A DNA stretch of 64,000 nucleotides from Prorocentrum cordatum (lineage: Eukaryota > Sar > Dinophyceae > Prorocentrales > Prorocentraceae), in NCBI GenBank assembly GCA_963575745.1, contig CAUYUJ010002080.1, positions 447,049 through 511,048 on the forward strand, read 5' to 3'. Every line of letters begins with the position of its first letter. The first letter of the stretch is position 1. A program made the position numbers and the translations under genes. Under the pieces are notes generated by a model. The model was not told where the DNA came from and made no database searches. It worked only from the letters and a program-made list of their open reading frames with translations. This document shows positions 59,761-64,000 of this stretch, piece by piece.

Positions 59761-62685
59761 GGGGCCGAACTGGAAGGGCAAGACTGGGGACAGGTCCGCT
59801 GACACCCGCAAGTGTGATTGTTTCAATCCGCGGCGCCAGAGGTCCTCACCGACTAATGAGCGCTTTTCTTAACTCGGCGTTTCGACATTGGGCGGAAAGT
59901 ATAAGGGGGGCGCTCCGACCCTCTGCTTAGTGCGACTGTTTGCGACAGTGCGTCGTATGAGGGGAGACTCCACCTGCCCGAAACAGGCGCCAAAAACAGC
60001 TAAGATCTGCTCCATGGGGGGAGGGGAGACGCGGGGTTTCGGGGCCCGTGCCGATCGGCAAAACAATGAATACAAAAACGGTCACGTGTCCGAAAACGGC
60101 CCCAAAAGGGCCGACATCGATGAAGAATGCCACGGTCAAACAAACCATACCGTCGGAACTGATTGTGAGCAGAAGGGGGCAACACACCGACGAGCAAGCA
60201 CAACGAGTTCGCGGCCTCGACACGTGAGCCTTTCCTGTTTGCGCCAGCGGCCCGCGGCCGAAAGCTCGTGGCCGCCGCCGCAGCTACCAACACTCGCGCC
60301 GCGGCGGCGCCTGGCGCTCAGAGGGGTCTCTCCTACCTTCAACCGCTCGCCCCCTCTCTGTCCATCTTCTGCCCGGGCGGGTTCCCTGCCCTCTCGCCTC
60401 CCTTCTTCTCTCCTCTCCTCCCCGCTCCCCTCCCTTCCCCTCCCCTCCCTTCCCCTTCCTCCCCCCCGTCCCTCACGTGCAGTGCAAAGGTCACGGAAGA
60501 GCAGGACTGACGACAAATTCCGCCCCACGGCTGCCAATCACGGAGGTGTCTGCGTCGTCGCGCAGGGAACCCTCGTTGACACCGCCAGGAGGGACCCATG
60601 CGTCACTGCCCTCCTCGCGACCACGCGATGACGAAAGCGTTCTCCTTTTCCTTGTCCTGGCCCCTGCCACAACGTACCGCTGCACGGCCGAAGAACACCA
60701 CAAAGGTAGACATTTGGCGTCCGTCTACGGCTGATCGGGTTCCGACAACACGTGGCAATCCTAATGCGTCTGGGCACGCGGCGAATATAACCGGAGACGT
60801 TCCATATTTCAGATGTGTCGACCCCCGGTGCGACGTAAACGACTTCGTTTTGCTTGTCGCACATCCTCGCCCTCGGGCGGGCAAACGTAGCAAATGGAGA
60901 CCCAGGCGAACGAGCTTGTACATACGGGCGAGATCCAGGCTGGGACCGTATATCTCCTTGGACGGGTAGGACGCGCAGTGGCGTCTTCACTCACAGCAGA
61001 GGCAGGCAACTCATCGCTAACTTTGTCCTGCTTCACGATCAACTCACCAAATGGCATCTCGGGCTCCTGGTGTCGCTCGACCATGCTGTTGCTAGACACC
61101 CAGCCAGGATTATGAACAGCGATGCGCAATGCCCGCGCGCGTGCCCGACCATCGGCCGGGGTGAGAAACGAACGCATGGATACCACATCGGAAGCGCCTG
61201 CTGTGCGTTAGCTGACGAGGCTGACACAACCGACGACGTGGACGAACTATGTAACCTCGCCAACCGCACGGGTCGCGCTGTTCACATCGAACTCCGCGAG
61301 GGAAACCCGCCGCAGGACCCAGACAGAGCACGTGGAGAACCGACCGAGCATGCTACAACGCCGCGCTTCCAAGAAGCGTGCGCCGCCTCTCTCGCTCGCC
61401 AAGCTGCGGCGCCAACTCAGAGCGGTTAGACGTCATTTGGGGCAGCGCCGTGTCTACTGCAGCACGCGCGGCAACGGCCATTCCCGCGCGTGGATAGCGG
61501 CTCGCGCTGGCAGCCACGCACCTTCCTCGCAGTGTTCCCGCGCGTTTGGAAAGCAGACGAGACCCCCGCATGCGCGCAAGTACAAAACCTTCTCGCGTCC
61601 ACGGAGGTGCAATCGAGAAGGCGCGGCCAGAGGGGCAACGCCGATCGCGTCAAGGCCTGGCGCTTTCGGATGAGAGCCGCTGACGGAGGTTGGGCGAAAA
61701 GCCGTGGGTCAGAGCGGCTGACGACTCCAGCGCGGTCTACCTGCGCACGTCGCGCAGCGGGCCCCTTCGCGCGGCGCCGCGCGCGCAAGCGGCGGACTGT
61801 CGGCGAAACGAGCGCGCCCCCCCTCCGCGGTGAATCGCCAGACTCGCATCGGGGATCTTCTGACCCGGGTCCATCCAGACCCGGATCAGCAAGAAACCAA
61901 AAACTGCAATGCAGGAAAAAACTGCAACGCGGGTCTTCGCAAACCCAGGTCAGCCAATAGGCGCGGCCGCCTCGCGGCCACGAGCGGCTCGCTTACCCGG
62001 GTCAGCCAGAGGGGGTCTTCGCAGGATCCTGCAGGATCTGGTGCCCTGGCTGACCCCCGTCTGCGCTGACCCCCGTCTCGAGGCCCCCGATCGCAGTCGC
62101 AAGCAGACTCCCCCAGCGCGGCCGCAGGGGGCGCATCTGGCTCCGCAGCTCCCGCCTCGCCCAACAAGCAAAAACAAATCCTGGCTGACACAGGGACCGC
62201 GCTTGAACTCATGACGGACACTGAAGGGGCGATGCCTGGGAGGGCGGCTCTGGCAGACAGGGGCCAGCCCCGGCGCGGCTATTCCCGCGTGGGAGACGTT
62301 CAAGGCGGAGTGCCGCGAAGAGCGCCCCGACCCCGCCCCCGCAGCCCTTCGCGCTGACCAGCGAGGCGCTCGTCGATGTCATCCGCGCCCGACCTGGCGC
62401 TTGAGCGGGCGGCCTAGACGGATGAGCCACCGATGATGCCAAGACGCTGCCCGACGGAACCTTCGCCTCCTTGCTAAACTCTGAGAACCATGCAACGCGC
62501 GGGGGGGGGGGGGCCCCCCCACCACCACATCGCGAATCCCTGCCTTCGGAAGAGGGAAAGAGGAACTTCCGGCGGACCCGCACTTTCTGTCCATCATGTC
62601 GATATTGATGCGCGCGCGGCAAGCGCGCCAGCTTGCCGCGGCTACGCATAGTGAGGGGCCCACTGGACCCGCCCAGCGAACTTCG
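59761..62685 (+). other. no gene recognised
   Basis: Several open frames, none with a family motif. 60350-60475 is C/T-rich (CCCTCCC words). 61855-62075 repeats CTGACCC/GGGTCAGCC words in both orientations (for example TTACCCGGGTCAGCCA and TGGCTGACCCCCGTC). A G13C8 run lies at about 62502-62522. Confidence 0.4.
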
Positions 62686-62687
62686 GC

Positions 62688-63150
62688 GTGGTGCCGTGCG
62701 CCGTCGCCGGAAAAATCGCCGCGCAGCTGGCATTGCAGGTGGGGCGCGCCCGACATCTCCAGGCGCCCCTGGCTGGAGCGGCACTCGACAGGCACAAGTG
62801 TTTCGACTGCCTCGCCACAGACATCTGTCTTAACTTGGCGCTGCGTGCGTGCCAGCCATTGCGCGCCGCGATCGCTGATAATGACCTCCGTCGAAATCCG
62901 CCGCGCCCGCTGCCGGGGGGCCCCATGCAGCTCTTGGCGAGACCGCCCTGTTCGACCACCCCTTAGGCCAACAGAAACTACGACAGCATAGTCGTGGGCG
63001 GGGCCGTCGGCGGTGGGCTCCACCACCAGGTGGCAGCTGTTCAACTCAATGGGCTCCTGCTGCAAGTTCAGCGCCAGGTGAAAATTGTGGGGGGTTACAT
63101 CAGCGTGGCGCTTGTAGCGGATGATGACGGTCTGAGCCTAGCGGCCACCG
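62688..63150 (+). pseudogene. decayed LINE reverse transcriptase (motifs A and C)
   Basis: Frame 3 reads IAAQLALQVGRARHLQAPLA and then GAALDRHKCFDCLATDICLN, an RT motif A (L-D-x-x-K-C-F-D) with Asp at about 62787, then LALRACQPLRAAIADN. After a TAG at 62964-62966 the same frame gives VQRQVKIVGGYISVALVADD followed by DGLSLAATAYARVRHL, where V-A-D-D-D stands in the position of the catalytic YxDD. Motif B between them is shortened or lost. The GAALDxxKCFD wording fits yet another LINE family. Confidence 0.45.
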
Positions 63151-64000
63151 CGTATGCTAGAGTTCGGCACCTTGCTTCTCGACTCCCCCGCGTTGGGCGC
63201 GTCCCCCAGGAAGCGCCCATGCTCGCGCCCGCCCGATCAGGCCCCTCGCTGCTAGTGCGCGCGCCACTGGTGCCGACGTCCAGGCCCCCAGCGCGAGTTG
63301 CAAGTGCTCGGCTTTCGCTGCCAGTCACCTCGAAGGGCGGCCCCGGATCTCGCAGCGGGCCCTCTGCGCTCTCATTGTCCCTGGGCATGCCCATGAGCTG
63401 GGCGCCGAGGCGCAGCGGGAGGCCCTTCTCAGACCGCGGGGGCAGGCGCGCAGAGGCGCCCGTTCTGGCGCCACAATGGAAAAGCTGCGCGACGACGGGC
63501 AGCCCTTTCCAAGGAGGTGGTCCATTTGGTAGAAACTGGCAAACCATCTCTCGATTCGAACGGACTTAGCCATCCTGTAGCATGATGCATGACGACTGGG
63601 ATGCCCACCTGTCTTGGCTGCACCTCCCGTTCGGCCTCTTTGCGCGCGTGCTCCGAGCGTCGCAGTGGAGGTCCTTCCGCCGACGCGCCCTTGCCGCGTG
63701 GCGCTGCCTGCGCGAGGTCGACGTGGTCAAATGTGGTCAAAGGTCGACGTGGCCTGCACTTCGCCAGTGCCTGGTTCCGAAGAACCAAAAGGCACAGCCG
63801 CGTGCGCAGCCTGGCAATTTGGTCTGATATGCTCGGCCTCTCTTCCCGTGCGTTCCGTCTCCCGCGCTTTTGCCCCCCCCGATCCCGCCGCTCCCCCTCT
63901 CCCCGCAACATGTCTGGCTCGCGCGAGCAGGCGAGCGGCAGACCTCCGCCGGCGGCCCGGGGGGCCGCGCTCCGGCTGCGACGCCGCCCAGGCGGCCGCG
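63151..64000 (+). other. probable decayed LINE continuation; no firm motif
   Basis: Downstream frames (for example HELGAEAQREALLRPRGQAR near 63390-63440) could be RT thumb sequence. Nothing is firm, and the window ends in GC-rich DNA. Confidence 0.3.

Noticed and set aside
62379-63065. 228-residue minus-strand protein with an integrase-like phrase
   Set aside because: Antisense to the plus-strand RT motif A region; no catalytic spacing of an integrase.

Overview
The window reads as nuclear DNA of a dinoflagellate. It is GC-rich, full of trinucleotide and hexanucleotide tracts, and dominated by non-LTR retrotransposons (LINEs) in every stage of decay. The strongest taxonomic sign is a 22-nt match at 2762-2783, one base off, to the trans-spliced leader that caps dinoflagellate mRNAs. 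A weaker leader-like match lies at 16751-16771. Genus is not determinable from what I can see; a very GC-rich, repeat-laden genome such as that of Prorocentrum is a guess. No rRNA, tRNA, CRISPR or bacterial-type operon was found, and no promoter or terminator signal could be supported.

Layout. 0-4 kb: unassigned DNA with possible exons, a spliced-leader relict, and copy A of a composite repeat built on a 73-bp tandem unit. 4-8.6 kb: a decayed LINE (ORF1 zinc/coiled-coil part, APE-type endonuclease, RNase H) whose reverse transcriptase core is missing. 8.6-18.6 kb: simple repeats, two miniature inverted-repeat elements (10.2 and 17.8 kb), an RNase H remnant, a second 73-bp array and nested tandem duplications (12.6-14.6 kb). 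18.6-24.8 kb: the only convincing intact genes, ORF1 and ORF2 of a full-length LINE lying between two (TCC)n tracts. 25.6-26.2 kb: another RNase H remnant. 27.6-29.1 kb: copy C of the composite repeat, sitting inside an ~85-bp tandem array. 29-42 kb: mostly microsatellites (including about 1 kb of degenerate GAT repeats), dispersed G-rich repeats and one RT fragment. 42.7-44.9 kb: a ubiquitin-specific-protease-like (C19) coding region broken by G-run frameshifts, a stop at a conserved Gln and a catalytic His-to-Arg change. 45-52.2 kb: tandem duplications and three more decayed LINE pieces on both strands, one carrying a nested inverted-repeat element and microsatellites. 53.4-58.9 kb: a less GC-rich island with a decayed MULE-type transposase, minisatellites and a 100-base assembly gap. 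59-64 kb: unassigned sequence and one further RT remnant.

The genes do not form a pathway. The picture is successive transposon insertion, local tandem duplication and microsatellite growth. The intact LINE is the likeliest active element and supplies two proteins: a zinc-ribbon/coiled-coil nucleic-acid-binding protein, and an endonuclease-RT-RNase H polyprotein. Most other long open frames in the window are by-products of GC-rich or repetitive sequence.
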